A stretch of 64,000 nucleotides of DNA. It comes from JBEKYD01 sp052325345. GTDB lineage: Bacteria > Acidobacteriota > Terriglobia > Bryobacterales > Bryobacteraceae. Location: NCBI GenBank assembly GCA_052325345.1, contig JBKQVG010000217.1, positions 35,515 to 99,514 on the forward strand. Direction: 5' to 3'. Shown one piece after another: positions 16,442-24,403 of the stretch. The first letter of the stretch is position 1. Each line of letters begins with the position of its first letter. A program made the translations under genes and the position numbers. Under the pieces are notes generated by a model. That model was not told the DNA's origin, made no database searches, and saw only the letters and a program-made list of their open reading frames with translations.

Positions 16442-16484
16442 CGTGCCGTGGGCAGGCTTGTCGGGAGAGAAAAACTCAAGTCCC

Positions 16485-16540
16485 AGGCGCCGATGAACGC
16501 CGATAAATCCTTTATTGCTTAAAAGCGTTCCTCGGTGGTC
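16485..16540. repeat. Repeat A, copy 3 (degenerate)
   Basis: Left arm GCGCCGATGAACGCCGATAAA and, after a short loop, a decayed right arm GCGTTCCTCGGTGGTC (16525-16540) matching the right arm of copy 2 with several changes. It lies between mutY and the first FHA gene. The decay suggests an older insertion. Confidence 0.65.
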
Positions 16541-16622
16541 GTCCTATTTCTTCACGGCTTCTACGGTCTGCCTATGGCCGGGTGAACCCCAGCGCACTGT
16601 TCTAAACTGGAACCAGGCACCT

Positions 16623-17528
16623 ATGGAACGCCCTTCCCGACCGGCGGCCACGGCGCGCGAGATCATTCTGGAAATCGTGCGTAACATGCGCGAGGGCCTC
16701 GAACCCCTGCACTACTCGACGCTGCCGCCTTCGATTTACCAGGTCTATCTGCATCCGGACGACCTGGAGCGGTTGCGCGGCATCGTCCCCCGCATCGTCG
16801 AGGAAGCCCACCGCGCGCTCGACGCCGAGCTCGAATCGCTGAACCGCGCGTCCCTCGGCGAGCGGCTGAAAATCGCCCGCCGCGATCTGCCCAAGGCGAG
16901 CGCTCCGGAAGGCGGCTGGCAGATCACCATTCACGAAAACACGGACGACGATGTGGAGCCGGGCGATATCGTGGTGAACTCCGAACTGGCCTTGCCGGTC
17001 AAGACCGAGTTCGGGGCCGGCAGTATGACCAAGCGGATCGCGACGCGCCGCATGGCAAGCGCGGCGGCAGGCACCCAAACCGCGGCGCGCACCAGTTACC
17101 AGCCGGCGGCGGAGCCGGCCAGCGGCGAAGCCAGCGCCTTCGCGACCATCGAATACGAGGACAGGGGCGGCCGCAAGACGTTTTCGATTACCAAGAACCA
17201 GATCGTGGTGGGACGCGGCGGCCGCGACTATTGGACCGATCTGAAACTGGATACCCTGCCCGACGTCTCCCGCGAGCACTTTCGCCTGCGGCGCGATCCC
17301 GAAAGCGGGCGATTTTTTCTGAAGGACCTGAGCCGGCTGGGAACCACCATCGACGGCCAGCCGGTGCCCTCGAGCATCGAGGTAGTGGAAGGCGAGAAGC
17401 GCGACCGCAACCTGGAGACGCCGGTGCCGGACCGGGCGCGCATCGGCCTGGCGGACGTGCTGTTTCTCGAATTCCGAAACGCCGCCAGGCCGGAGCCGGC
17501 CGGCAGCACGCCCGCCAGGGAAGGTTAA
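16623..17528 (+). CDS. FhaA-like protein: DUF3662-type N-terminal domain plus FHA domain
   Basis: A 301-residue cytoplasmic protein. The N-terminal 100-odd residues (REIILEIVRNMREGLEPL, PPSIYQVYLHPDDLERL, GGWQITIHEN) resemble the DUF3662 domain of actinobacterial FhaA; after a variable linker comes an FHA domain (about 175-290) with IVVGRGGRD, the phosphothreonine-binding signature DVSREHFRL and LSRLGTTIDG. FHA domains bind phosphothreonine peptides, so it should read the output of the kinase encoded at 19157. ATG 16623 is chosen over an upstream ATG because the extension has no family resemblance. The PP2C gene follows after 7 bases. A second FhaA-like gene closes the cluster at 24400. Confidence 0.88.
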   Translation: MERPSRPAATAREIILEIVRNMREGLEPLHYSTLPPSIYQVYLHPDDLERLRGIVPRIVEEAHRALDAELESLNRASLGERLKIARRDLPKASAPEGGWQITIHENTDDDVEPGDIVVNSELALPVKTEFGAGSMTKRIATRRMASAAAGTQTAARTSYQPAAEPASGEASAFATIEYEDRGGRKTFSITKNQIVVGRGGRDYWTDLKLDTLPDVSREHFRLRRDPESGRFFLKDLSRLGTTIDGQPVPSSIEVVEGEKRDRNLETPVPDRARIGLADVLFLEFRNAARPEPAGSTPAREG

Positions 17529-17535
17529 GCGCCAC

Positions 17536-19065
17536 ATGGTTAAGACCCGGCTGAAGTGCGCGGCTCTGAGCGACGCCGGCCTTGTCCGGAAGAATAACGA
17601 AGACGCATTCTATATCGACCCCGATCGCGGTATTTTTCTGGTGGTGGACGGCATCGGCGGCCAGGCGGCCGGCGAGAAAGCCGCGGAAATCGCGGTGGAC
17701 CGCATTCGCTCGCGCCTGGAGCGCCAGACCGGCACCGTCGAACAGCGCATCCGCGAAGCCATCGCCGTCGCCAACAACGAGATCTTCCGCGCGGCCCAGC
17801 GCAACCCGGACTGGCGCGGCATGGCGTGCGTGCTGACCCTGGCGGTGCTGGAGGACAATTGGGTGGCGATCGGACATGTGGGCGATTCGCGCCTCTACCA
17901 GGTCCGCCGCGGCGAGATCCGCAAGATCACCCACGACCACTCACCGGTCGGCGAGCGCGAAGACGCCCGCGAGTTGAGCGAAACCGAAGCCATGCACCAC
18001 CCGCGCAGCAACGAAGTCTTCCGCGACGTAGGTTCGGAGGAGCACGCGCCCGACGATCCGGATTTCATCGAGATCGTGCGCCTGGCCTTCGACCCCGCGA
18101 GCGCCTTGATCTTGTGCAGCGACGGGCTGAGCGATCTGGTGGGGTCGGAAGCCATCCGCTCTTTGACGGAGCAACATGCCGGCGATGCGGACGCGACCGC
18201 GCGAGCGCTGATCGGCGCCGCCAATACCGCCGGCGGCAAGGATAATATCACGGTGGTGGTGGTGGAGGACGAAGACTTTCAGCCGCCCGCCGCGCCCTCG
18301 CCGTCCCGGCGTGGCTGGGGCTGGAGCATTATCGCTCTGGTGGCGCTCGTCGCCGCCTTCTACATTGGGCGCGCGACCGCGCCGAAACCACCGCCGCCGC
18401 CCGCCGTCCACGCGCCGCGGGTGCTGACGGTCAGTAACGGGGCCGAGGCCGGCGTGACCGCCGACTATCACTCGATCGGCGAAGCCATGGCCGCAGCCCA
18501 GGACGGCGACACGGTCTCGGTGCTGGGAGGCGAGTACCGGGAGCAGATTCAGCTCAAGAGCGGCGTCATCCTGACCGGGCTGCCCCGCGAAACCGTGCTG
18601 CGCGCCGCGCCCCTGAGCGCCGCGCCGGTAATTTCGGCCGACCATGTTCACGGCGCCCGCGTTTTCGGTCTGCGCATCGCCGCCGCTCCGGACGTACCGA
18701 TTGCGACCGGCATCCGGCTGGTAGATTCCGACGTGGTGCTGGAAGAGGACGAGGTGGGTGGCGCCAAGGTCGGAATTGAAGTCCTTGTCACGGCCGCCCG
18801 GAAAATCGACTTCAACATCCTGCTGGGCAACACGGTGCACGATTGCAGCGGCGAAGGCCTCCTCATCAGCGGCCCCTCCGCGCCTTTTATCTCGCACAAC
18901 ACTTTCCAGCGCAACAAGGGTGGCGTACGCGCCCGCGACGGCGCGCAGCCGGCGCTGTTGGACAACGTGTTTGAGAAGACCAGCCTCGACCTGCTTCCCG
19001 GAACCGATATGAAAGCCCTCCGTGAACGCAACTTCTTTCTCGACGAGCGGAGGCCGGGCAGGTGA
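17536..19065 (+). CDS. PP2C-type Ser/Thr phosphatase with transmembrane helix and extracytoplasmic beta-helix domain
   Basis: A 509-residue protein. Residues 1-245 are a PstP/Stp1-like PP2C phosphatase: DAGLVRKNNEDAF, VVDGIGGQAAGE, AIGHVGDSRLY, CSDGLSDLV and GGKDNITVVVV carry the metal-binding Asp residues. A Pro/Arg stretch and one transmembrane helix (about 262-279) follow, then a Pro-rich linker and a 200-residue parallel beta-helix-like region (AAQDGDTVSVLGGEYREQI; GVILTGL; right-handed repeats with N-rich turns such as GNTVHDC, HNTFQRNKGG). The phosphatase faces the cytoplasm, the beta-helix the outside. It should reverse the neighbouring kinase. PstP-type phosphatases also have a membrane helix, but the beta-helix sensor-like part is unusual; it may bind a wall polysaccharide (inference). 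Confidence 0.9.
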   Translation: MVKTRLKCAALSDAGLVRKNNEDAFYIDPDRGIFLVVDGIGGQAAGEKAAEIAVDRIRSRLERQTGTVEQRIREAIAVANNEIFRAAQRNPDWRGMACVLTLAVLEDNWVAIGHVGDSRLYQVRRGEIRKITHDHSPVGEREDARELSETEAMHHPRSNEVFRDVGSEEHAPDDPDFIEIVRLAFDPASALILCSDGLSDLVGSEAIRSLTEQHAGDADATARALIGAANTAGGKDNITVVVVEDEDFQPPAAPSPSRRGWGWSIIALVALVAAFYIGRATAPKPPPPPAVHAPRVLTVSNGAEAGVTADYHSIGEAMAAAQDGDTVSVLGGEYREQIQLKSGVILTGLPRETVLRAAPLSAAPVISADHVHGARVFGLRIAAAPDVPIATGIRLVDSDVVLEEDEVGGAKVGIEVLVTAARKIDFNILLGNTVHDCSGEGLLISGPSAPFISHNTFQRNKGGVRARDGAQPALLDNVFEKTSLDLLPGTDMKALRERNFFLDERRPGR

Positions 19066-19110
19066 TGGGAACCGCCGGTTTTTCGGCATCAGCGAAGAGG
19101 AACCGATCGA

Positions 19111-19147
19111 CAATCGGCCGGCAGGTTGCCAACCTTCCGCACAACGG
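19111..19147 (+). repeat. Dispersed short repeat D, copy 2
   Basis: Contains GCAGGTTGCCAACCTTCC and flanks matching 3661-3699. It lies immediately before the kinase start codon (19157), so it forms most of that gene's short leader. Confidence 0.55.
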
Positions 19148-19156
19148 AGTTCGGAT

Positions 19157-19855
19157 ATGATTGCCCCCGCCGGGCGCCGCCTGGGCAAATATGAGATCCG
19201 CCAGAAGCTGGGGCGCGGGGGCATGGCCGATGTGTACCTGGCTTTCGACGGCGAAACGGCTCAAACCGTGGCGCTCAAGCTGATCGAGCATGGCCCCGAC
19301 GCCGACACTCGCGACGCCATCGAAGCCGAACGCCGCGGCGCCCAACTGCAAGCTCGGCTGGCCGCCATCGATCCCCACGTGGTGCGGGTGTATCAATCCG
19401 GCGACCTGGACGGCTTCTTCTTCGTGGCCATGGAATTCATCGACGGCCGGGACCTGGCCGAGTGGATGCGCGGCGGCCCGCTGACCCCGGAATTCGCCGC
19501 CGAGGTGGCCCAGGCCGTGGCCGAGACCTTGGACCATGCCCACAACCTGGACGTGGACATCGATGGCAAGCGGTATCACGGCATCGTTCACGGCGATATT
19601 AAGCCGAAGAATATCCGCATCGGCAACCGGGCCGAGGTGAAGGTGTTGGATTTCGGCATTGCCAAGGCGTTGTCACTCTCGCGGCGGCTGACGCGGAACG
19701 AGTTCGGCAGCGTGCCTTACGCTTCTCCGGAGCGGCTGGATTCGGGCGACGTGGATGTGCAATCCGACCTCTGGGCCCTGGCCGTGATGCTCTACGAGAT
19801 GGTCACGGGCCTGCAACCATACAGGCCGCCAGCACCGAACGGCTGGAGAAGATGA
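19157..19855 (+). CDS. Ser/Thr protein kinase (PknB-type), catalytic part, interrupted by frameshift
   Basis: Encodes 232 residues of a Hanks-type kinase: glycine loop LGRGGMADVYLAFD, ATP lysine in TVALKLIE, catalytic loop VHGDIKPKN (HGD instead of HRD), DFG in VLDFGIAKAL, activation-segment end FGSVPYASPERL and DLWALAVMLYEMVTG. After LQPY the frame runs into RPPAPNGWRR and stops. One base added after 19822 would restore PYQAASTERLEK and join the next reading frame, which begins with the remaining C-lobe. So this and 19852-21150 are one gene split by a single missing base, either a real mutation or a sequencing error. Start ATG 19157 is preferred over an upstream ATG because kinase homology begins here. 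The substrate set probably includes the two FHA neighbours and the cell-wall fusion protein. Confidence 0.85.
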   Translation: MIAPAGRRLGKYEIRQKLGRGGMADVYLAFDGETAQTVALKLIEHGPDADTRDAIEAERRGAQLQARLAAIDPHVVRVYQSGDLDGFFFVAMEFIDGRDLAEWMRGGPLTPEFAAEVAQAVAETLDHAHNLDVDIDGKRYHGIVHGDIKPKNIRIGNRAEVKVLDFGIAKALSLSRRLTRNEFGSVPYASPERLDSGDVDVQSDLWALAVMLYEMVTGLQPYRPPAPNGWRR

Positions 19856-21150
19856 TCCGCTCGCGCATCCCGCCACCGCCAGCGCCGGATCCCTGCCCCG
19901 AGCCGCTACGCCGCATCCTGGTGCGCGCCATGACGGGCGATCCCGCGGCGCGGTTCCCGTCGGCCCGCGACTTCGCCCAGGAACTGGCGGCCTTCCGCGG
20001 CGCATCTTCCGGTGGCCGGCGCTATGGATCGGGGCCCGCGAACCAGGTGGATGCCGCGCGGGAACCGGACCTGGATGCCGATGCCACCCGCCGCACCACC
20101 AGCCGCGACTTCGAAGACGACGCCACCCGCCGCACCCGGTCCGAAACCATCGGCGAGGCGCCGGCCGATCTTGAACCCGTCCCGGAGCTTGGCGGCGACT
20201 CAGGGAAACCAGCCGATGCCGATGCTACCCGCCGCACCCAGCAGCCCGCGGTCTGGCCGCCGCGCTCCGCCGCCCGGCCGGGCCGGCGCACCGTCTTTCG
20301 CACAGCCGTACAGGTGGTCGCGCTGCTTGCCATTGCCGCATTCCTTTACGGCATCTGGAGCTGGAACTCCTCCTACCAGGGTGGTCGGGAACTGGCGCGC
20401 CAGATTCAGTCCGAACAGATTACCGATCCGGATCAGATCTGGTCCAAATGGACGGAACTTTCGCACGGCGACTCGTCGTCTTTCACTTTACGGGGAACGC
20501 GCAAACTGGTGGAGCAGAAGCTCACCGAATCCGCTGAACGAGTGATTACCGCCTACCGGATCGGCGACGGCCAGCCGGTGCCGGAGAAAGACTGGCAGCG
20601 CGCCCGGAACGTGTTGATCCGCGCCATGTCGCTCGATCCCGACGATACCGTTCGCGGCGAGCTGCGCCTGACGGAAGGGCACATTGCGCGCATCGAAGGA
20701 GGACTGCACAAAGATCCCGCCCGCATGCGCGATGCCATTGAAGAGTTCGACGAAGCGGCCCGTCTGCTGCCCAAGTCGCCCGACCCCGAGCTGGGCCTGG
20801 CGCGCGTCTACCTTTCCGGCACGCTCGATATCGACAAAGCTTCCCAGGCGCTGGACGAAGCCGCCAAACGCGGCTACCCGCCCGGTAATCGCGAAAAGCT
20901 GCAGCTCGCTTACGCCTACATGGTGCGCGGGGACCGCGAATTCTGGGATTCGCGCGACGTGCGCGGCCTGCCGCAGGAAAAGGATCAGGTGCAGCGCGCC
21001 GCCGACGATTATCAGCGCGCCGTTTCCCTCTACCAGGGAATTGCGCCCTACGGCAACGCCAACGCCATGATCAAGCGGTTGGGCGACAGCCTGGACAGCG
21101 TCAACTTCCGGCTCTCCGAGATCGGGCAAACCGCCCAGGTGGCCCATTAA
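19852..21150 (+). CDS. C-terminal part of the same Ser/Thr kinase: end of C-lobe, DATRRT repeats, membrane helix, TPR-like tail
   Basis: 432 residues in the -1 frame relative to the preceding kinase part. It opens with the last C-lobe helices (IRSRIPPPPAP, LRRILVRAMTGDPAARFPSARDFAQEL), so it is not an independent protein. A juxtamembrane region holds three DATRRT motifs (20080-20097, 20119-20136, 20221-20238). Then a transmembrane helix (about 147-165, VVALLAIAAFLYGIW) and a 260-residue extracytoplasmic segment rich in helices with TPR-like pairs (AIEEFDEAARLLPKSPDPELGLARVY; ALDEAAKRGYPPGN). PknB usually has PASTA domains outside; a TPR-like sensor is different. The nominal ATG overlaps the upstream TGA (ATGA), which may permit reinitiation, but a reconstructed 664-residue kinase is the better reading. 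Confidence 0.8.
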   Translation: MIRSRIPPPPAPDPCPEPLRRILVRAMTGDPAARFPSARDFAQELAAFRGASSGGRRYGSGPANQVDAAREPDLDADATRRTTSRDFEDDATRRTRSETIGEAPADLEPVPELGGDSGKPADADATRRTQQPAVWPPRSAARPGRRTVFRTAVQVVALLAIAAFLYGIWSWNSSYQGGRELARQIQSEQITDPDQIWSKWTELSHGDSSSFTLRGTRKLVEQKLTESAERVITAYRIGDGQPVPEKDWQRARNVLIRAMSLDPDDTVRGELRLTEGHIARIEGGLHKDPARMRDAIEEFDEAARLLPKSPDPELGLARVYLSGTLDIDKASQALDEAAKRGYPPGNREKLQLAYAYMVRGDREFWDSRDVRGLPQEKDQVQRAADDYQRAVSLYQGIAPYGNANAMIKRLGDSLDSVNFRLSEIGQTAQVAH

Positions 21151-21181
21151 TGTCGTTTAGTCTGCGTGAAACTCACTGACC

Positions 21182-24100
21182 ATGGCCATCACCCGCAGCA
21201 CCGCCGCCGACCGGCCCCAATTGCGGCGAGGCTCGCCCGTCTTCCGCTGGCGGGTGCGCGAGCTTGCCTGGACTCTCGCCTCCTGCGCGCTGGCCGCCGC
21301 CGGGCTCTACCTGGCTTGGACCGCCAAGACGGCCGATCTCGCGTCAATCGACCAGGCCCTCGCCGCGCATCGCATCGTCAATCTAAACGACCTGTCGGCC
21401 CGCGAAGATCTGCTGCCCGCGCTGAGTATCTTCACCGACGCCCGCCTACGCGGCGAGTTGGCGCGCAAAATCTACGACGCTTCGGGCAACCTCCCCAACG
21501 TGGGCCGCATCCGCCCGCTGCTTTCGGCCGACCAGTTTCACTTGCTCAAACCATTATTCGTGGTTCGTACCCCGGCGCAGGTCCGCGCGAAATTTCGGCA
21601 ATGGATCGCGGTTTTTTTTGCGGTGTTCTTGCTGGTCAATGTCTTCTGGAGCGTGCGCGGATTCGCCGGCGACGAATCCCTGCTGCCCGTGGTGGCGCTG
21701 CTCTCGGGAACCGGGTTGATGCTGATGCTGTCGCTGCGCGACCCGGTGCGCGACAATTTGCTGTTCGCCGATTTTGCCCAGGGCGCGGCTCTGGGCGCGC
21801 TGCTCATGGCCGCCGCCGCGCTGGTGGATTACGAGCGCCTGATGGGACGATTGAGCTTTGTCCCGCTGATCGCGAGCTTCGCCCTTTCCGCCCTGCTGAT
21901 CGCTTTCGGCCGCGGCCCGGGCGCGAGCGATGCCAAGGTGAATCTGCTGGGCTTTCAGCCCGTCGAGATCATTCGCCTGCTGCTGGTGTTTTTCCTGGCC
22001 GGCTATTTCGCGCGCCGCTGGGACCTGCTGCGCCACGCGCGTGAAACCCGCCCCAAGCTGGCCGCGCTCACCAGCCGCATCGCGATTCCGCCGCTCGAAG
22101 CTACCCTGCCGGTGGCCGTGTGCGTCGCCCTTTCCATCGTCTTCTTCTTCCTGCAGAGAGACATGGGCCCCGCGCTGGTGTTCGCCTGCCTGTTTCTTTC
22201 GCTCTACGGCATAGCCCGGGCCAGCGCGCTGGTGCCCGCCATCGGCCTGGCTCTGGTGGTGTGCGGATTCGTGGCCGGCTACTACCTGGGCGTGCCGCAT
22301 ACCGTGGGCGAGCGCGTCTCCATGTGGCTTTCGCCATGGGACAACCTGGTTCACGGCGGCGATCAACTGGCGCACTCGCTCTGGGCTTTCTCCACCGGCG
22401 GGGTTTCGGGCATGGGCCTCGGCATGGGCGATCCGCAACTGGTGCCGGCGGCCCACACCGACCTGGTTCTTTCCGCCCTGGGCGAAGAGATGGGCTTCTG
22501 CGGGGTTGTCGCGGTGTTCGCGCTGTACGCGTTCCTGGTGTGGCGGGCGTTGCGCATCGGCTTGCGCGCCCGTTCCGATTACGAATTCTTCCTAGCGGCG
22601 GGCCTGGCTGCCGCGACGGCTCTCGAGCTGCTGCTGATCGCCGCCGGCGCCTTGGGCGTGGCGCCGCTCTCGGGCGTGGTGACGCCGTTCCTCAGCTACG
22701 GCCGCACCGCCATGCTGGCCAATTTCCTGATGGTCGGAATCCTGCTCGCCATCTCCGCGCGCGGCGGGCATGAAATGCGCGTTGCTTTTGGCGTTCCCAC
22801 GAAGCGCCTGGCGGTGGTGTTCGGCATCGCACTCGCCGCCGTCGTGGCCAAGACCGCGTATGTCCAGGTGGCCGAATCCGGCCCCATCATGGGTCACGGC
22901 ACGCTGGTCTTGCAGGCCGATGGCGTGCGCCGCTTTCAGTACAATCCCCGCTTTCTGGACGTGATCGAACGCATTCCCAAGGGCTCCATCTACGACCGCA
23001 ACGGCCTGCCCCTGGCCACCAGCGACTGGAGCGAGCTCGAAAAGCACCGCGCCGAGTATCGGGAACTGGGAATCGATATCGACGCCGCCTGCTCCCGCAC
23101 CGAGTACCGCCATTATCCTTTCGGCGGTCTGCTGTTCGACCTGCTCGGCGATCTGCGCACGCGTACCCGCTGGGCCGCTTCCAACACAGCCTTCATCGAG
23201 CGCGACCAGGCCCGCCGCCTGCGCGGTTTCGACGACCGTCCCACCCTGGTGGAAGTGAAAGAACCTTCGGGCGCGATGGAGCGCGTCGTCCGCTACGACT
23301 ATCGTGAGCTGGTGCCGCTCATCCGCCATCGCTTCGATCCCCAGGACCCGGCCGTGCGCCGCGTGCTCGACCGCCCGCGCGACGTACACACCGCGATTGA
23401 CGCCCGCTTCGAGGTCCGCGTCGCCGCGATCCTGCGCCACGCGCTGGAAACATCCGGTCAGCAGCGGGGCGCCGCGGTGGTGCTCGATCCGGCCAATGGA
23501 GATCTGCTCGCGGCGGTCAGCCTGCCGCTCGCTCCCGATGCGACCGAGGCGAATCCGGTGGCGATTCCGGAAGCCAATCCGTATCTCGACCGAGCCCGGT
23601 TCGGCCTTTATCCACCCGGCTCGACATTCAAAGTGGTGACGGCCATGGCGGCGCTCCGCAAGGACCCAACCCTGATTCATAAAACCTACCAGTGCATCCG
23701 CCTGCCGGACGGCCGCGTCGGCAACTATATTAAAGGTTCGAAGCGCCCCATCCGCGACGACGTCCAGGATAAAGAGCCGCACGGCACCCTCGACCTGGAA
23801 CGCGGCATCGTGGTTTCCTGCAACGCCTACTTCGCCCAGCTCGGCACTTACGACGTGGGCGCCGACGCCCTGTTCGATGCAGCCGGGATTCTGGGCATTG
23901 CCACCGGCGCGCCCAACACCGCCGCGCAGTTGAAGAAGTCTCTGCCGCAATCGTCGTATGGGCAGGGGCAGGTCGTGGCGTCGCCATTTCAGATGGCGCG
24001 CGTGGCGGCGACCGTGGCCGCCGGCGGCGCCATGCCGGAGGGGCGCTGGATCACCGATGAGACCAACACCCGCGCCGATGCACCCAAGATCGCGCTGACG

Positions 24101-24403
24101 GCCGGCGCCGCCCAAACCCTGGGGCGATTCCTGCGCGAGGTGGTGACCTCCGGAACCGGCCGGCGCGCCGCCGGGGCCGCGGTCCCCATCGCCGGCAAGA
24201 CCGGCACGGCGGAGCTGGCCGATGCGCCTTCGCACGCCTGGTTCATCGGTTTCGCGCCCTACGGGGGAGCGCCTGCAGCCAACCAGCGCAAAATCGCGTT
24301 TTCGGTTCTGGTGGAAAATGGAGTGTACGGCGGCGCCGCGGCCGCTCCCGCCGCGGCGGATATCGTCAATGCAGCCGTGCAACTGGGGCTGATTCACCCA
24401 TGA
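21182..24403 (+). CDS. SEDS glycosyltransferase (RodA/FtsW) fused to class B penicillin-binding protein
   Basis: A 1073-residue single-chain peptidoglycan synthase. Residues about 1-560 form a polytopic SEDS protein (RodA/FtsW, lipid II polymerase): FFFLQRDMGPALVFACLF, ALGEEMGFCGVV and TPFLSYGRTAMLANFLMVGI are family signatures. After one more membrane helix (about 540-560) follows a class B transpeptidase: KGSIYDRNGLPLA start, SxxK in PPGSTFK (Ser about 814), SxN as SCN (about 879), and KTG in AGKTGTAEL (Lys about 1006). So polymerase and crosslinker, which normally pair as separate proteins, are joined. The gene lies 31 bases after the kinase gene and overlaps the next FHA gene by 4 bases. 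An extra N-terminal extracytoplasmic segment (about 45-140) lies between the first two membrane helices. Confidence 0.95.
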   Translation: MAITRSTAADRPQLRRGSPVFRWRVRELAWTLASCALAAAGLYLAWTAKTADLASIDQALAAHRIVNLNDLSAREDLLPALSIFTDARLRGELARKIYDASGNLPNVGRIRPLLSADQFHLLKPLFVVRTPAQVRAKFRQWIAVFFAVFLLVNVFWSVRGFAGDESLLPVVALLSGTGLMLMLSLRDPVRDNLLFADFAQGAALGALLMAAAALVDYERLMGRLSFVPLIASFALSALLIAFGRGPGASDAKVNLLGFQPVEIIRLLLVFFLAGYFARRWDLLRHARETRPKLAALTSRIAIPPLEATLPVAVCVALSIVFFFLQRDMGPALVFACLFLSLYGIARASALVPAIGLALVVCGFVAGYYLGVPHTVGERVSMWLSPWDNLVHGGDQLAHSLWAFSTGGVSGMGLGMGDPQLVPAAHTDLVLSALGEEMGFCGVVAVFALYAFLVWRALRIGLRARSDYEFFLAAGLAAATALELLLIAAGALGVAPLSGVVTPFLSYGRTAMLANFLMVGILLAISARGGHEMRVAFGVPTKRLAVVFGIALAAVVAKTAYVQVAESGPIMGHGTLVLQADGVRRFQYNPRFLDVIERIPKGSIYDRNGLPLATSDWSELEKHRAEYRELGIDIDAACSRTEYRHYPFGGLLFDLLGDLRTRTRWAASNTAFIERDQARRLRGFDDRPTLVEVKEPSGAMERVVRYDYRELVPLIRHRFDPQDPAVRRVLDRPRDVHTAIDARFEVRVAAILRHALETSGQQRGAAVVLDPANGDLLAAVSLPLAPDATEANPVAIPEANPYLDRARFGLYPPGSTFKVVTAMAALRKDPTLIHKTYQCIRLPDGRVGNYIKGSKRPIRDDVQDKEPHGTLDLERGIVVSCNAYFAQLGTYDVGADALFDAAGILGIATGAPNTAAQLKKSLPQSSYGQGQVVASPFQMARVAATVAAGGAMPEGRWITDETNTRADAPKIALTAGAAQTLGRFLREVVTSGTGRRAAGAAVPIAGKTGTAELADAPSHAWFIGFAPYGGAPAANQRKIAFSVLVENGVYGGAAAAPAAADIVNAAVQLGLIHP

